Of a stretch of 64,000 bases of DNA, positions 17,558-28,212 are shown one piece after another (position 1 is the first letter of the stretch; each line of letters starts with the position of its first letter). The DNA is taken from positions 1,874,674-1,938,673 of the forward strand of contig NZ_KZ119600.1 of assembly GCF_002153425.1 (NCBI RefSeq). The letters are read 5' to 3'. The notes below the pieces were generated by a model that saw only the letters and a program-made list of their open reading frames with translations, was not told the origin of the DNA and ran no database searches. Made by a program: the position numbers and the translations under genes. Origin of the DNA: Litchfieldia alkalitelluris (lineage in GTDB: Bacteria; Bacillota; Bacilli; Bacillales; Salisediminibacteriaceae).

Positions 17558-18934
17558 ATGAAACAAGAGTTTCTTTCTGTTAGTGATTTAACGAGAAGGA
17601 TTAAGCGCCTTTTAGATACAGATAATTCTCTCCGTAATGTTTGGATCAGGGCAGAGATCTCTAATTTTAGTCAACATAGCAGGGGACACATGTATTTTAC
17701 GTTGAAAGATGACGGCTCCAAAGTTAACTCTGTTATGTTCGCTGGAAATAATAGATTTTTAAAGTTTCGTCCTAAAAATGGGATGAGTGTCCTTGTAAGA
17801 GGAGATATATCCGTATACGAGCCGCATGGACAGTATCAATTATACGTGAAGGAAATGCAACCAGATGGGATTGGTAATCTCTATTTAGCTTATGAAGAGC
17901 TTAAGAGAAAATTAGAGATGGCTGGATACTTTTCTGACACTGTTAAAAAGAAAATTCCTTTAATGCCTAAATCAATAGGTGTAATTACCTCTCCTACAGG
18001 GGCTGCAGTACGAGACATCATAACAACATTAGGGCGACGTTTTCCTGTTGCTCAGGTGACGTTGTTACCTGTTCTCGTTCAAGGTGCAGAGGCTGCCCCT
18101 TCCATTACTAGGGCTATTCAGCAGGCAAATGAAGCAGCCGTATTTGATGTGCTAATCGTGGGGAGAGGCGGAGGTTCTCTAGAGGAACTATGGGCGTTTA
18201 ATGAACAGGTTGTTGCAGAGGCAATCTACAAATCCAGTATTCCCATCATCTCAGCAGTAGGTCATGAAACAGATATAACAATTAGTGATTTTGTAGCGGA
18301 TTTAAGGGCACCAACCCCTACTGCTGCTGCGGAATTAGCCGTTCCTGATATGGTTGAATTAAAAAAAGGGATACTAGAGCGTAGAAATAGACTCAGTCGT
18401 GGAATGCAATCTACCCTTTCAATGAAGAAAGAAAAACTTCTTTTTTTAGAAAAATCATATGCATTTCGATATCCGAAGCAATTGCTTGAGCAAAAGGAAC
18501 AAGAGCTTGATCGATTGGTAGAATCATTGAGTAGGGAAACAAAACGCCTACTAGAGGGTAGTCAAAATAAGTTTCGTGAGATCAATGGGAGACTTCACCG
18601 TGTTCATCCACAAATAAAAGTAGAACAAGAGAAACTCAGACATGAACAATTAAAAGATTCGCTGAAAAGGGCTATGACACAATTGACTAATCAGCAAGAA
18701 TCAAAGTTTTCTATACTACTCTCAAAATTGAAAGTTCTCAGTCCATTAAACATGATGGATCGGGGTTATAGTCTTGCTTATAATGATGATGGAAAACTAA
18801 TCAAAACAGTTGACGATGTAAAAGAAGACACTGAGTTGACTATTAGATTACAGGATGGAAGAGTATTGTGTGATGTAAAAGAACGAACCTATGAGGATTT
18901 AACTAAGGGAGACTGGAGTGAAAAAAATGAGTGA
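17558..18934 (+). CDS. xseA: Exodeoxyribonuclease VII large subunit
   Basis: 458-aa catalytic subunit that degrades single-stranded DNA from both ends together with XseB. An N-terminal OB fold (about 1-105) is followed by the nuclease domain with [29 protein letters not shown] and [29 protein letters not shown] long coiled-coil (about 275-390) then binds small subunits. SD GGGGGAGACG. Overlaps xseB by 8 nt. Confidence 0.97.
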   Translation: MKQEFLSVSDLTRRIKRLLDTDNSLRNVWIRAEISNFSQHSRGHMYFTLKDDGSKVNSVMFAGNNRFLKFRPKNGMSVLVRGDISVYEPHGQYQLYVKEMQPDGIGNLYLAYEELKRKLEMAGYFSDTVKKKIPLMPKSIGVITSPTGAAVRDIITTLGRRFPVAQVTLLPVLVQGAEAAPSITRAIQQANEAAVFDVLIVGRGGGSLEELWAFNEQVVAEAIYKSSIPIISAVGHETDITISDFVADLRAPTPTAAAELAVPDMVELKKGILERRNRLSRGMQSTLSMKKEKLLFLEKSYAFRYPKQLLEQKEQELDRLVESLSRETKRLLEGSQNKFREINGRLHRVHPQIKVEQEKLRHEQLKDSLKRAMTQLTNQQESKFSILLSKLKVLSPLNMMDRGYSLAYNDDGKLIKTVDDVKEDTELTIRLQDGRVLCDVKERTYEDLTKGDWSEKNE

Positions 18935-19163
18935 AAAAACAAATGAATTAAGTTTTGAAAAGGCTATGGAAAAACTTGAGTTAGTTGTAGACAAGCTTGA
19001 GCAGGGAGATGTACCATTAGAGGAAGCAATATCCATGTTTCAAGAAGGTATGGAATTATCTAAATATTGTCATGATCGCTTGCAACATGTTGAAAAACAA
19101 ATGACACAAGTTTTAACAGAAGATGGAGAAATAAAGCCATTTCATGTAGAGGAGCAATCATAG
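18927..19163 (+). CDS. xseB: Exodeoxyribonuclease VII small subunit
   Basis: 78-aa helical-hairpin subunit. I use the ATG at 18927 (SD GGAG 7 nt upstream, inside xseA) instead of an in-frame GTG at 18918. Conserved [29 protein letters not shown]. Its stop overlaps the GTG start of ispA by one base. Confidence 0.94.
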   Translation: MSEKTNELSFEKAMEKLELVVDKLEQGDVPLEEAISMFQEGMELSKYCHDRLQHVEKQMTQVLTEDGEIKPFHVEEQS

Positions 19164-20050
19164 TGGATGTATTAACACTTCAAGATTTTATAAAGCTTGA
19201 GAAAAGCCAAATTGAACAAAAACTACCACAATTAATCGAAGCCCTTGATGCGCCAAATAACTTAAAGGAATCCATGAGCTATTCTTTAAAAGCTGGTGGG
19301 AAAAGAATTAGACCATTGCTTTTATTAGCTACTCTAAAAGGGTATAACAAGCCGTTTGAATTAGGTTATAGTGTTGCGTGTGCCATTGAGATGATACACA
19401 CGTACTCCTTAATTCATGACGACTTACCTGCCATGGATGATGATGACTTAAGACGTGGTAAGGCTACTAATCATAAAGTATTTGGAGAGGCAATGGCCAT
19501 TCTAGCTGGAGATGGGCTACTCACATATAGCTTCAACATCATTTCCTCCCTTGCTGATGTAGACGCTGAAACAAAAATAAAGCTGATTCAGAATATCTCT
19601 GAGGCTGCGGGGCCCGAGGGGATGGTTGGTGGACAAGTAGCTGATATGGAAGGGGAAGGTAAACCTTTATCAGTTGAAGAGTTACAAGGAATTCATCACC
19701 ATAAGACCGGGGATTTATTAGCTGTTTCCGTGAAAGCTGGAGCGATTCTCTCAGGTGCGTCTGATAATGAAATTGAACTTCTTGGAACTTTTGCAAAACA
19801 TCTAGGGATTGCTTTCCAAATTAAAGATGATATTCTTGATGTGGTTGGAGATGAGGAAGCATTAGGGAAGCCAGTTGGTAGTGATGAAGAAAATGATAAA
19901 AGTACATATCCGAGTATTCTAGGAATGGATAAAGCAAAGGAAAAATTGGCCTACCATCTAGAGGAAGCAAAAAAAAGCTTATATAAAGTGGAAATTGATC
20001 ATACATTGTTAAAAGAGATAGTAGAATATATCGGAAATAGATCAAATTAA
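19163..20050 (+). CDS. ispA: Farnesyl diphosphate synthase (polyprenyl synthetase)
   Basis: 295-aa all-helical prenyltransferase condensing DMAPP/GPP with IPP. First Asp-rich motif HDDLPAMDDDDLRRG, second FQIKDDILDVVGD, basic KAGGKRIRPLL at the IPP site. GTG start coupled to the xseB stop. Together with dxs downstream it makes this an isoprenoid gene cluster, with OLE RNA and oapA in between, as in other OLE-carrying Bacillus. Confidence 0.96.
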   Translation: MDVLTLQDFIKLEKSQIEQKLPQLIEALDAPNNLKESMSYSLKAGGKRIRPLLLLATLKGYNKPFELGYSVACAIEMIHTYSLIHDDLPAMDDDDLRRGKATNHKVFGEAMAILAGDGLLTYSFNIISSLADVDAETKIKLIQNISEAAGPEGMVGGQVADMEGEGKPLSVEELQGIHHHKTGDLLAVSVKAGAILSGASDNEIELLGTFAKHLGIAFQIKDDILDVVGDEEALGKPVGSDEENDKSTYPSILGMDKAKEKLAYHLEEAKKSLYKVEIDHTLLKEIVEYIGNRSN

Positions 20051-20114
20051 GTGATTTCTGACATAAGTTTTTCCTGTGTTGGAAAACTTGTGTCAAGAAT
20101 GAAAAGCTTGTTTA

Positions 20115-20142
20115 TTGTTTAAAATTCTTTTCATGATATAAT
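20115..20142 (+). promoter_or_regulatory. Candidate sigma-A promoter of OLE RNA
   Basis: TTGTTT (20115-20120), 16-nt spacer, perfect TATAAT (20137-20142). It lies a few bases before the conserved 5' part of OLE RNA, so OLE may be made from its own start as well as from the operon. Confidence 0.6.
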
Positions 20143-20148
20143 ATTCGT

Positions 20149-20712
20149 ACCGGGTGATGCAGTATTCTAGTCGGTCCTCCATTTTTGAAAACGGGCCTAA
20201 AAATCCGTTAAAGGGCACATCGATGAAGTTCCTAGTTTTGGCTTGAGGCGCCCAGCTTTGGGTCATTCCTGGGAGTAAAGGTGTTAGGGCGATCCACAAT
20301 GGCATGTGGGCGTTGACCCTGCACCGCGGAGGCCTTTCATGTAGTAGTCGTTCCCGCGGCACGCTAACATGCAAGGTATGAACCTGCAATGCAAGTTGGG
20401 GAACTTGTGAGCAGCGTAGCCTGCCTTGAGTGGAGTCAGAGGGGATTATGGATGCTAGGTTGTATACACAGCAGTCATTCATATGAAATCTGCTCTGCAA
20501 AAGAGGATAGAAAATGGTAAAGGACTGTTGAGGAAAACTCCTAGACTGTTCCATCTTGGACATTTAAAGGGGATTATAGTGCGTTCTAAGTGGTAATCCA
20601 GTCTGACGAATGGCGACATCGTCAAGATAGGTTTAAAGGGAAACCACCACAGCGGCGACGCTGAGGTACCTATCTGGGAAAACCTACTGGACCTAAGACG
20701 CAGTTTTTACTC
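20149..20712 (+). ncRNA. ole: OLE RNA (ornate, large, extremophilic RNA)
   Basis: A roughly 565-nt stretch with no coding gene, G+C-richer than its surroundings, between ispA and oapA, exactly the genomic place of OLE RNA in B. halodurans and relatives. Structured features are visible. The 3' domain is closed by TGCGT (20581) pairing with ACGCA (20698), and further in by CCAGT pairing with ACTGG. It contains the conserved-looking block GGCGACATCGTCAAGATAGG and purine-rich GGGAAACCACC loops. Known role: membrane-associated ribonucleoprotein with OapA, required for tolerance to cold, alcohol and Mg stress. The ends are approximate: the 5' end is from the promoter and the 3' end from the closing stem. 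Confidence 0.9.
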
Positions 20713-20801
20713 TTTAAATGATCACTCGTATACATATAATATGAAGTGGCCATAAGTATTTTCACTATAGCGTAAGTATTAAAAGATAGGAAACGATATA
20801 A

Positions 20802-21416
20802 ATGAAGGATTCCATTAAGAAATCATTGCACTGGAGTATGATCATAGCCGTTATAACCTTAGTGTTGGCGGCTCTTTTTGCTATTATCTCAACAGCAATT
20901 TTAAGCGGCGTATCATGGGGAATCGGAATGTTTATCGTATTCATTATTGTATTTATTGGTGTAATATTTGATACGGTAGGAGTAGCCGCTACAGCTGCAA
21001 ATGAAAGACCATTCCATGCGATGGCTGCAGAAAAACTTCCAGGAGCTAAGCACGCAGTTCAAATAACTAGGAATGCCGATAGATTTGCAAACTTCTGTAA
21101 TGATGTGATTGGTGATATTGCTGGAGTTATTAGTGGAACTGCCTCTGCCTATGTAGTGTTACGACTCGCCATGCAATTTGGGTATGAAGAAGGTTCAAGC
21201 TTTCAATTACTTATATCCATACTGTTTACAAGTGTTGTAGCTGCCCTAACAGTAGGCGGGAAATCTGTTGGTAAAACTCTAGCAATTCAATACTCTACGC
21301 AAATCATCTATCAAGTGGGTAGATTATTTTATATTTTAGAGGTAAAATTGAATATATCCATTTTTAATGGTAAGAAACGTAAAAAGAACGGTAACAATAC
21401 TAATAAACGAAAGTGA
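20802..21416 (+). CDS. oapA: OLE-associated protein A (DUF21-type membrane protein)
   Basis: 204-aa integral membrane protein with four membrane segments (about 14-36, 40-62, 96-118 and 136-160) and a basic C-terminal tail rich in Lys/Arg/Asn that could contact RNA. Polar residues within the membrane region (FDTVGVAATAANERPFHAMA, NADRFANFCNDVIGDIAG) are characteristic of OapA, which binds OLE RNA and holds it at the membrane. Immediately follows OLE RNA and precedes dxs. SD is weak (ATAGGAAACG). Confidence 0.9.
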   Translation: MKDSIKKSLHWSMIIAVITLVLAALFAIISTAILSGVSWGIGMFIVFIIVFIGVIFDTVGVAATAANERPFHAMAAEKLPGAKHAVQITRNADRFANFCNDVIGDIAGVISGTASAYVVLRLAMQFGYEEGSSFQLLISILFTSVVAALTVGGKSVGKTLAIQYSTQIIYQVGRLFYILEVKLNISIFNGKKRKKNGNNTNKRK

Positions 21417-21425
21417 GGGTTTTTC

Positions 21426-23315
21426 TTGGATTTGTCTAGCATTAAAGATCCAACATTTTTAAAGAAATGCAGCAAAACCGAATTGGAAGACCTTGCACAG
21501 GAAATTCGCGATTTTTTAATTTCTAAATTGTCAGTTACAGGTGGACATCTCGGACCCAATTTGGGAGTAGTAGAATTAACTTTAATTCTTCACCAATTAT
21601 TTGAAAGTCCAAAAGACAAGTTTTTATGGGATGTTGGACATCAAGCGTATGTTCATAAAATCTTAACTGGCCGTGCAGACCAATTTGATCAACTAAGACA
21701 GTATAAAGGCTTATGTGGTTTTCCAAAACGTAATGAAAGTGAACACGATGTCTGGGAAACTGGGCATAGCTCCACTAGCTTATCAGCAGCAATGGGTATG
21801 GCTACAGCAAGAGATATTAAGGGTACTAATGAAAATATAGTAGCCATAATAGGGGACGGTGCTTTAACAGGCGGAATGGCCTTAGAAGCGTTAAACCATA
21901 TCGGTCATGAACAGAAGGATCTTATTGTTGTATTAAATGACAATGAGATGTCTATTGCACCAAATGTAGGAGCACTACACAATGTTCTTGGACGTATGCG
22001 TACTGCTGGAAGGTACCAAAAAGCAAAAGATGAACTTGAAATGTTAATTAAGAAAATCCCAGCCTTTGGTGGTAGGTTAGCGGCTACTGCGGAGAGGGTC
22101 AAAGACAGCCTTAAATACTTACTTGTTTCGGGTATGTTCTTTGAAGAATTAGGTTTTACTTACCTTGGTCCCGTTGATGGACATGATTTGGAGGACCTGA
22201 ATACGAACTTAATGTATGCAAAGAAAACAAAGGGTCCTGTTCTAGTCCATGTTTTAACGAAAAAAGGAAAAGGCTATGCACCTGCAGAAAATGATGCGAA
22301 AGGTACATGGCATGGTTTAGGGCCATACAAGATGGAGTCTGGAGAGGTTGTCAAAAAGCCCGGACCACCAGGATATAGTGCTGTAGTGGCAAATACGTTA
22401 AGACAGATAGCGAGAGATGATAAAAGGGTAGTTGCAATAACAGCAGCGATGCCAGGTGGAACGAAACTGGATTTATTCGCAAAAGAGTTTCCAGATCGCA
22501 TGTTTGATGTTGGAATTGCTGAACAGCATGCTACAACGATGGCAGCAGGATTAGCGACACAGGGGCTAAAACCAGTTTTCTCTGTCTATTCTACATTCCT
22601 GCAACGTGGCTATGATCAAGTCGTACACGATGTCTGTCGACAAAATCTTAATGTCTTTTTCGCTATTGACCGTTCAGGATTAGTTGGTGCTGACGGAGAG
22701 ACACACCAAGGTGTTTTTGATATTGCATACTTAAGACATCTACCTAATATGAAAATATTAATGCCAAAAGATGAGAATGAATTACAGCATATGGTTTATA
22801 CTGCTGTTCAATATGACGGTGGCCCAATCGCTGTACGTTATCCTCGTGGTAATGGCTATGGTGTTCAAATGGAAGAAACCTTAAGAGAAATACCTATAGG
22901 TAAGTGGGAAGTTCTGCGTCCAGGAGATGACTTAACGATCCTAACGTTTGGAACAATGATACCACTTGCAGAGGAAGCAGCTGAAAAATTAGCAAAAGAT
23001 GGGATACATGTAGAGGTTGTAAACGCTCGTTCTATCAAGCCTTTAGATGAAGGAATGCTTCAGGAATTAGCAGAGAAGAATCAAAAAATTGTTACTGTGG
23101 AAGAAGCAGCGCTTCAAGGTGGATTTGGTAGTGCAGTGCTAGAGTATTTCCATGATAATGACTATCATCATATGGTAGTTGAGAGAATGGGAATTCCTGA
23201 TAAGTTTATTGAGCACGGCAGTGTTTCTCAGCTGTTGGAGGAGATTGGACTTACCTCGGATCAGTTAGTTAAACAAGCGAAAAAAATAGTTCCAAGGAAG
23301 AGGCAGCGAGCTTAA
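21426..23315 (+). CDS. dxs: 1-deoxy-D-xylulose-5-phosphate synthase
   Basis: 629-aa thiamine-diphosphate enzyme condensing pyruvate and glyceraldehyde 3-phosphate, the first step of the MEP isoprenoid pathway. TTG start with SD GTGAGGG. Motifs: [28 protein letters not shown], the ThDP-binding [15 protein letters not shown] ... NDNEMSI, and the transketolase-type [17 protein letters not shown] with catalytic Glu/His. Full length. Confidence 0.97.
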   Translation: MDLSSIKDPTFLKKCSKTELEDLAQEIRDFLISKLSVTGGHLGPNLGVVELTLILHQLFESPKDKFLWDVGHQAYVHKILTGRADQFDQLRQYKGLCGFPKRNESEHDVWETGHSSTSLSAAMGMATARDIKGTNENIVAIIGDGALTGGMALEALNHIGHEQKDLIVVLNDNEMSIAPNVGALHNVLGRMRTAGRYQKAKDELEMLIKKIPAFGGRLAATAERVKDSLKYLLVSGMFFEELGFTYLGPVDGHDLEDLNTNLMYAKKTKGPVLVHVLTKKGKGYAPAENDAKGTWHGLGPYKMESGEVVKKPGPPGYSAVVANTLRQIARDDKRVVAITAAMPGGTKLDLFAKEFPDRMFDVGIAEQHATTMAAGLATQGLKPVFSVYSTFLQRGYDQVVHDVCRQNLNVFFAIDRSGLVGADGETHQGVFDIAYLRHLPNMKILMPKDENELQHMVYTAVQYDGGPIAVRYPRGNGYGVQMEETLREIPIGKWEVLRPGDDLTILTFGTMIPLAEEAAEKLAKDGIHVEVVNARSIKPLDEGMLQELAEKNQKIVTVEEAALQGGFGSAVLEYFHDNDYHHMVVERMGIPDKFIEHGSVSQLLEEIGLTSDQLVKQAKKIVPRKRQRA

Positions 23316-23318
23316 CCA

Positions 23319-24131
23319 ATGGAAAAAAAGCAGCGAATAGATATACTTATCGTAGAAAAAGGACTTATTGAAACAAGGGAAAAAGCAAAGCGATCCATTA
23401 TGGCGGGTTTAGTCTATGCTGATGGAGATAGAGTTGATAAACCGGGTACAAAAGTTAAAGTGGATAGTCATTTAGAGGTGAAGGGTCAAGTTATCCCTTA
23501 CGTGAGTCGTGGTGGGCTGAAGTTAGCAAAAGCCATTGTGGTATTTGACATTGACTTAAAAGATTCCATTGTACTTGATATCGGCGCTTCAACAGGTGGC
23601 TTTACGGATTGTGCATTACAAGAGGGAGCGAAATTTGTGTATGCCCTTGATGTAGGCTATAACCAACTTGCTTGGAAGTTAAGACAAGATGAACGGGTTC
23701 AAGTAATGGAAAGGACTAATTTCCGCTACTCTACCCCTGAAGATTTCCAAAGAGGGTTACCTGATTTTGCTACAATCGATGTTTCCTTTATCTCGTTGAA
23801 GCTTATTCTCCCAGTTTTAAAAAAAATAATAAAACCTAGAGGAAAAGTCTCCGCTCTTATAAAACCTCAGTTTGAAGCTGGGAAAGAAGAGGTAGGCAAA
23901 AAAGGTATTGTTCGTGATCCTAAAGTACATGAGTCTGTTTTAAGAAAGATTATAAATTTTTCAGAAGAAACGGGTTATTCAATTATAGGTGTCGTACCAT
24001 CACCGATACGTGGTGGTGAAGGAAATATTGAGTTTCTTATGTATATGGAAGACACGGCTGATGCTTCTCCAGGTAAATTCGAATCAGAAAATGATATTAC
24101 TTCTATTGTGAAGGAAGCTCATTCAGAATAG
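23319..24131 (+). CDS. yqxC: TlyA-family rRNA methyltransferase/hemolysin-like protein (YqxC)
   Basis: 270-aa protein with an N-terminal S4 RNA-binding domain (about 5-65) and a Rossmann methyltransferase domain of the FtsJ type (about 80-245), with SAM loop VLDIGASTGGFTDC and ATIDVSFISLKLILP. TlyA enzymes 2'-O-methylate 16S/23S rRNA. Three bases after dxs with a poor SD, so probably translated by coupling. Ends at a terminator. Confidence 0.9.
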   Translation: MEKKQRIDILIVEKGLIETREKAKRSIMAGLVYADGDRVDKPGTKVKVDSHLEVKGQVIPYVSRGGLKLAKAIVVFDIDLKDSIVLDIGASTGGFTDCALQEGAKFVYALDVGYNQLAWKLRQDERVQVMERTNFRYSTPEDFQRGLPDFATIDVSFISLKLILPVLKKIIKPRGKVSALIKPQFEAGKEEVGKKGIVRDPKVHESVLRKIINFSEETGYSIIGVVPSPIRGGEGNIEFLMYMEDTADASPGKFESENDITSIVKEAHSE

Positions 24132-24137
24132 GGAATT

Positions 24138-24180
24138 GAGGGTGTTTCAAAGTTTATGCTTTGAGATACTCTTTTTTTAT
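24138..24180 (+). terminator. Terminator after yqxC
   Basis: GAGGGTGTTTCAAAG pairs with CTTTGAGATACTC, followed by seven T residues. Confidence 0.85.
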
Positions 24181-24362
24181 TTTGGCTCAGTTAAACTTAG
24201 ATGTAGATTTTTTGTAACAGGTACTCGCTTTCACGCAAGGTACAAATACCACATCTGCTCATTCTTTACGTGATGAGTAGTGAAGAGAATTAAGTCAATA
24301 ATTGTATAAATATGAAAAATCGTTTATTATCGTAATAGAAGGAAAGATACGGAGGAGTTTAT

Positions 24363-24812
24363 ATGAATAAAGGGCAGAGACATATTAAGATACGAGAAAT
24401 TATTACTAATAATGAGGTAGAAACACAAGATGACTTAGTTGATCACCTGCGTAGCTTAGGGTTCAATGTTACACAAGCAACTGTTAGTCGAGACATAAAA
24501 GAACTCCATTTAGTTAAAGTTCCAATGATGGATGGAAGATATAAATACAGCCTACCAGCAGACCAGCGTTTTAACCCATTACAAAAATTGAAAAGATCCC
24601 TTATGGACTGTTTTGTTTCCATTGATCATACAAGTAACTTAATTGTAATGAAGACGATGCCTGGTAACGCAAATGCAGTTGGAGCATTAATTGATAATTT
24701 AGATTGGAATGAAGTGATGGGGACAATATGTGGGGATGATACGATCCTTATTATTTGTCGTGAGCAAAATCAAACGGAAGAAATTGCGGAACGCTTCTTA
24801 GAGATGCTGTAA
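24363..24812 (+). CDS. argR: Arginine repressor ArgR/AhrC
   Basis: 149-aa hexameric regulator of arginine synthesis and catabolism. N-terminal winged helix: [26 protein letters not shown] and [18 protein letters not shown]. The C-terminal oligomerisation/arginine domain has [15 protein letters not shown] and [26 protein letters not shown]+T-rich sequence at 24301-24320 (TTGTATAAATATGAAAAA) resembles an ARG box, which would mean autoregulation, but this is weak. Confidence 0.96.
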   Translation: MNKGQRHIKIREIITNNEVETQDDLVDHLRSLGFNVTQATVSRDIKELHLVKVPMMDGRYKYSLPADQRFNPLQKLKRSLMDCFVSIDHTSNLIVMKTMPGNANAVGALIDNLDWNEVMGTICGDDTILIICREQNQTEEIAERFLEML

Positions 24813-24849
24813 AAAGTACTACTAATTAGAACAAAGGGTGTGAAGACCA

Positions 24850-26580
24850 TTGTTAATGGAACTTTCAATCCGTAACTTTGCAATTATTGATCACATTACG
24901 ATATCTTTTGATGAAGGGTTAACAGTATTAACAGGTGAAACAGGAGCGGGGAAGTCAATTATTATTGATGCGATTGGTCAATTAATTGGTGGTAGAGGTT
25001 CTGTTGATTTTGTTAGGCATGGCTCTAAACGTGCAGAAATTGAAGGAATATTTTCAATTAGTCGTACACACGAGATAAATCAGCTCTTTCATGATTTAGG
25101 TGTGGAAAAAGACGAAGAGGATACGGTCCTTCTTAAAAGAGAAATTACTAAACAAGGAAAAAGTATCTGTAGAATAAATGGGAAATTAGTGACCCTTGCT
25201 ACGTTACGTCAAATAGGTCAAATGATGGTTGATATTCATGGACAACATGAACATCAGCAATTGTTACAGGGAGACAAGCATATTTTCATGTTGGATCGCT
25301 TTGCAGGCGAAGAGGTTGAATCAGCAAAAAAAGAATATCAAGTACTGTACGAATCTTTTATAAAAAAGCGTGATAAATTAAAACAATTAACGGAAAATGA
25401 ACAAGACATCATTCAGCGCTTGGACTTAATCCAGTACCAATTTAATGAAATAGAGCAGGCAAAATTAGATCCAGGTGAAGATAAAGAGCTATTAGAAGAA
25501 AAAAAGAAGTTAGATCATGGAGAAGACTTATACAAGACAGTTCTCAATACATATCAAGCACTATATGGAGAGAACCGAGGTTTAGAGTGGACAATGGTAG
25601 CCATGAATCAAATCGAAGAAGCAGCAGCTGTTGATGAGAATTTGACACCGTATAAGGAAACGATAACAAATTGTTATTACTTGTTAGAGGAAGTAGCATT
25701 TTCTTTAAGAGACTATTATGAAAATATTGAGTTTGATCCGGAGAGAATTGAGCAGATTAATTATAGGTTAAGTGAAATTAATCAATTGAAACGAAAATAT
25801 GGTGGATCAGTGAATGAGATCTTGGAGCGCTCCTCTAAATTAGAAGAGGAAATTGATACATTGAAAAACCGAGATGAGCGTCTAAATCAATGGGTGAAGG
25901 AATTAGAAGGGATTGCCAAAGATTTGCTTATTGAAGGAAGTCATCTTACGGAACTCCGCAAAAAAGAAGCAAATCGCTTAAAAGAGGAAATTCAAAAAGA
26001 ATTGCAAAGTCTTTATATGAAGGATACGGAGTTTGAAGTTAACTTCGATATGAAATCAATTGATATAGATGATTTAACAAATGTGAATAAACGCTTGAAT
26101 ATAAACCAACAAGGCATGCATGACGTTTCCTTTATGGTTGCAACGAATAAAGGAGAACCATTGAAGCCTTTAGCAAAAATTGCTTCAGGTGGAGAAATAT
26201 CCAGAATGATTTTAGCTCTTAAAACCATTTTTTCAGATCATGAAGGAGTTATGTCCTTAATATTTGATGAAGTGGATACAGGTGTTAGTGGTCGAGTCGC
26301 ACAAAGAATTGCTGAAAAGATACATTATATTTCAGTGGGTTCTCAAGTATTGTGTATTACTCATTTACCACAAGTAGCGGCAATGGCAGATACACATTTA
26401 TTTATTTCAAAAGGACAAGCAGAGGACCGTGTAACAACAGCTGTCCATGCCCTAGAGCAAGATGAGAAAATAGAAGAAATAAGCAGAATGATCTCAGGTG
26501 TTGAAGTAACAGAACTAACTAGACAGCATGCCAAGGAATTGTTAGAACAAGCTAAAAAAATGAAAGAAATCAATGTATAA
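24850..26580 (+). CDS. recN: DNA repair protein RecN
   Basis: 576-aa SMC-like ATPase that acts early at double-strand breaks. TTG start with SD AAAGGGTGTG; the N-terminus MLMELSIRNFAIIDH fits the family. Walker A GETGAGKS at residues 29-36, long coiled coils (about 155-365), ABC signature ASGGEISRMILAL and Walker B LIFDEVDTGVSG. The spacing argR-recN-spoIVB-spo0A is the standard Bacillus order. Confidence 0.97.
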   Translation: MLMELSIRNFAIIDHITISFDEGLTVLTGETGAGKSIIIDAIGQLIGGRGSVDFVRHGSKRAEIEGIFSISRTHEINQLFHDLGVEKDEEDTVLLKREITKQGKSICRINGKLVTLATLRQIGQMMVDIHGQHEHQQLLQGDKHIFMLDRFAGEEVESAKKEYQVLYESFIKKRDKLKQLTENEQDIIQRLDLIQYQFNEIEQAKLDPGEDKELLEEKKKLDHGEDLYKTVLNTYQALYGENRGLEWTMVAMNQIEEAAAVDENLTPYKETITNCYYLLEEVAFSLRDYYENIEFDPERIEQINYRLSEINQLKRKYGGSVNEILERSSKLEEEIDTLKNRDERLNQWVKELEGIAKDLLIEGSHLTELRKKEANRLKEEIQKELQSLYMKDTEFEVNFDMKSIDIDDLTNVNKRLNINQQGMHDVSFMVATNKGEPLKPLAKIASGGEISRMILALKTIFSDHEGVMSLIFDEVDTGVSGRVAQRIAEKIHYISVGSQVLCITHLPQVAAMADTHLFISKGQAEDRVTTAVHALEQDEKIEEISRMISGVEVTELTRQHAKELLEQAKKMKEINV

Positions 26581-26582
26581 GA

Positions 26583-26612
26583 AAAGCTAACCAAATTAGG
26601 TTAGCTTTTTTC
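26583..26612 (+). terminator. Terminator of recN
   Basis: AAAGCTAACC / GGTTAGCTTT stem with a 6-nt loop and a T-run. Confidence 0.92.
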
Positions 26613-26704
26613 TGTTCTTGTTGTTATAAATGACGTCGTTCAAGGCAAAATTAGTAATACAGCCATGGTGGAGGTGTAGGTTAGAAGCGAGGAGAGTGAA
26701 GAGG

Positions 26705-27988
26705 TTGAAAAATAATATCGTACGAAAGAGTATTGGTGCAATTCTCCTTGTAATACTGTTCTCCGCTGCTTTTTATCCTCCAATTCAACAATTTGTTCAA
26801 ATGCCAAATCATCTAGTGGTATTTGAAGGTCAAGAGTATGATGTCCCAACAGCACTACCTGCAATCGCATCAGATGATTCAATTGAAATTAGTGAAGAAG
26901 CTGATGGAAAAAGAACGATTAAAGGAATTCATTCTCAATCTGAGAATACTGCCGTTTCATTTGGCGTAGGTAAATTTCCCCTTAGGTCAATGGATGTAAC
27001 TGTTTTACCTGAAAAAAAGGTTATACCTGGTGGACAATCCATTGGAGTAAGGGTACAAACGGAAGGTGTGCTTGTAGTTGGACATCACTTGATTGAAACA
27101 TCAGATGGTAATGTGTCTCCAGGAGAAGATGCTGGTATTAAAGTTGGGGATATGATTACAAAGATGGATGGGGTCAAAATTGAGGAGATGACGGATATTA
27201 ATCCTGTTGTACAGGAATTTGGAGAAGCGGGTGAGCCGATTAAAGTGGAAATAAAAAGGGATGGAGAAATACAAGAGACAGAATTATCTCCAGTGAAAGG
27301 TAAAGGGGATAACTCATTCCGCTTAGGTTTATATATCCGAGACTCAGCAGCAGGTGTGGGAACAATGACATTTTATGATCCAGAAACAAAAAATTATGGA
27401 GCATTAGGACATGTAATTTCTGATATGGATACCCGAAAACCAATAGAAGTGGAATCTGGACAGATCGTTAGTTCAAATGTCACTTCCATCGAAAAAGGGA
27501 TGACTGGTGAACCTGGAGAAAAATTAGCTAGATTTTCTAATGACCGAAAAGTTTTAGGAGATATATTTAAAAACAGTTCATTTGGGATATTTGGGACATT
27601 GCATGAAGATATAGATAACGGTTTAATGAATGAACCGATGGAAATTGGTCTTTCTCATCAAGTGGAGGAAGGACCAGCAGAAATTTTAACAGTGGTAGAT
27701 GGTGACAAAGTAAAGCGTTTCGATATTGAAGTTGTGAGTAGTACTGAACAAAAATTTCCAGCTACAAAAGGGATGGTAATAAAGGTTACTGATGAAGAGC
27801 TGATCGAAGCGACCGGTGGTATCGTTCAAGGTATGAGTGGAAGTCCAATCATACAGAATGACCGAATAATAGGTGCAGTAACACATGTTTTTGTAAATGA
27901 TCCGACAAGTGGATATGGCTGCCACATTGAATGGATGTTACAGGAAGCAGACATTGATATATATGGTAAGGAAGAAAAGGCGAGTTAA
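26705..27988 (+). CDS. spoIVB: SpoIVB signalling peptidase (S55)
   Basis: 427-aa serine peptidase secreted from the forespore. It cleaves SpoIVFA and so triggers pro-sigma-K processing. I chose TTG 26705 (SD GAGGAGAG 10 nt upstream), giving the family's usual length; the frame is open further upstream. Domains: N-terminal signal anchor (about 8-30), PDZ (about 120-200, [13 protein letters not shown]), and S55 peptidase with [11 protein letters not shown] (catalytic His) and GMSGSPI (catalytic Ser, around 378-380). Confidence 0.95.
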   Translation: MKNNIVRKSIGAILLVILFSAAFYPPIQQFVQMPNHLVVFEGQEYDVPTALPAIASDDSIEISEEADGKRTIKGIHSQSENTAVSFGVGKFPLRSMDVTVLPEKKVIPGGQSIGVRVQTEGVLVVGHHLIETSDGNVSPGEDAGIKVGDMITKMDGVKIEEMTDINPVVQEFGEAGEPIKVEIKRDGEIQETELSPVKGKGDNSFRLGLYIRDSAAGVGTMTFYDPETKNYGALGHVISDMDTRKPIEVESGQIVSSNVTSIEKGMTGEPGEKLARFSNDRKVLGDIFKNSSFGIFGTLHEDIDNGLMNEPMEIGLSHQVEEGPAEILTVVDGDKVKRFDIEVVSSTEQKFPATKGMVIKVTDEELIEATGGIVQGMSGSPIIQNDRIIGAVTHVFVNDPTSGYGCHIEWMLQEADIDIYGKEEKAS

Positions 27989-28002
27989 CACTCGTCTTTT
28001 TT
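27977..28002 (+). terminator. Terminator of spoIVB
   Basis: AAGGCGAGT / ACTCGTCTT stem overlapping the end of the gene, then TTTTTT. Confidence 0.8.
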
Positions 28003-28028
28003 GTGTTATACTTACGATATAAAGATTT

Positions 28029-28035
28029 TTCGACA
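28029..28035 (-). promoter_or_regulatory. 0A box upstream of spo0A
   Basis: TTCGACA, the reverse complement of the Spo0A target TGTCGAA. A near match GGTCGAA lies at 28072. Confidence 0.6.
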
Positions 28036-28143
28036 AAAGTGTAATTTGCGTGTGGTTAATTATCGAAAGTGGTCGAAAACAGGAGTAAAATCTAATAAAT
28101 CAAAGAAAACATAAGTTTTTTTAGAAAAAATTAAAAAATTAAA

Positions 28144-28170
28144 AGGAATTCACTCTTAACTGTCGAATTA
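28144..28170 (+). promoter_or_regulatory. Sigma-H promoter of spo0A with overlapping 0A box
   Basis: AGGAATT (28144-28150), 11-nt spacer, GTCGAATTA (28162-28170), matching the sigma-H pattern AGGAWWT and RNNGAATWW. TGTCGAA at 28161-28167 is a perfect 0A box lying on the -10. This is the arrangement known for the regulated Ps promoter of spo0A in B. subtilis. Confidence 0.8.
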
Positions 28171-28212
28171 GTGAAAGACGATAAATAAACAAAGGATTGG
28201 GAGGAACTATTT

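Noticed and set aside
20093..20563. 156-codon minus-strand open frame inside the OLE region
   Set aside because: It lies antisense to a structured RNA, has no SD and an implausible Ser/Pro/His/Cys-rich composition.
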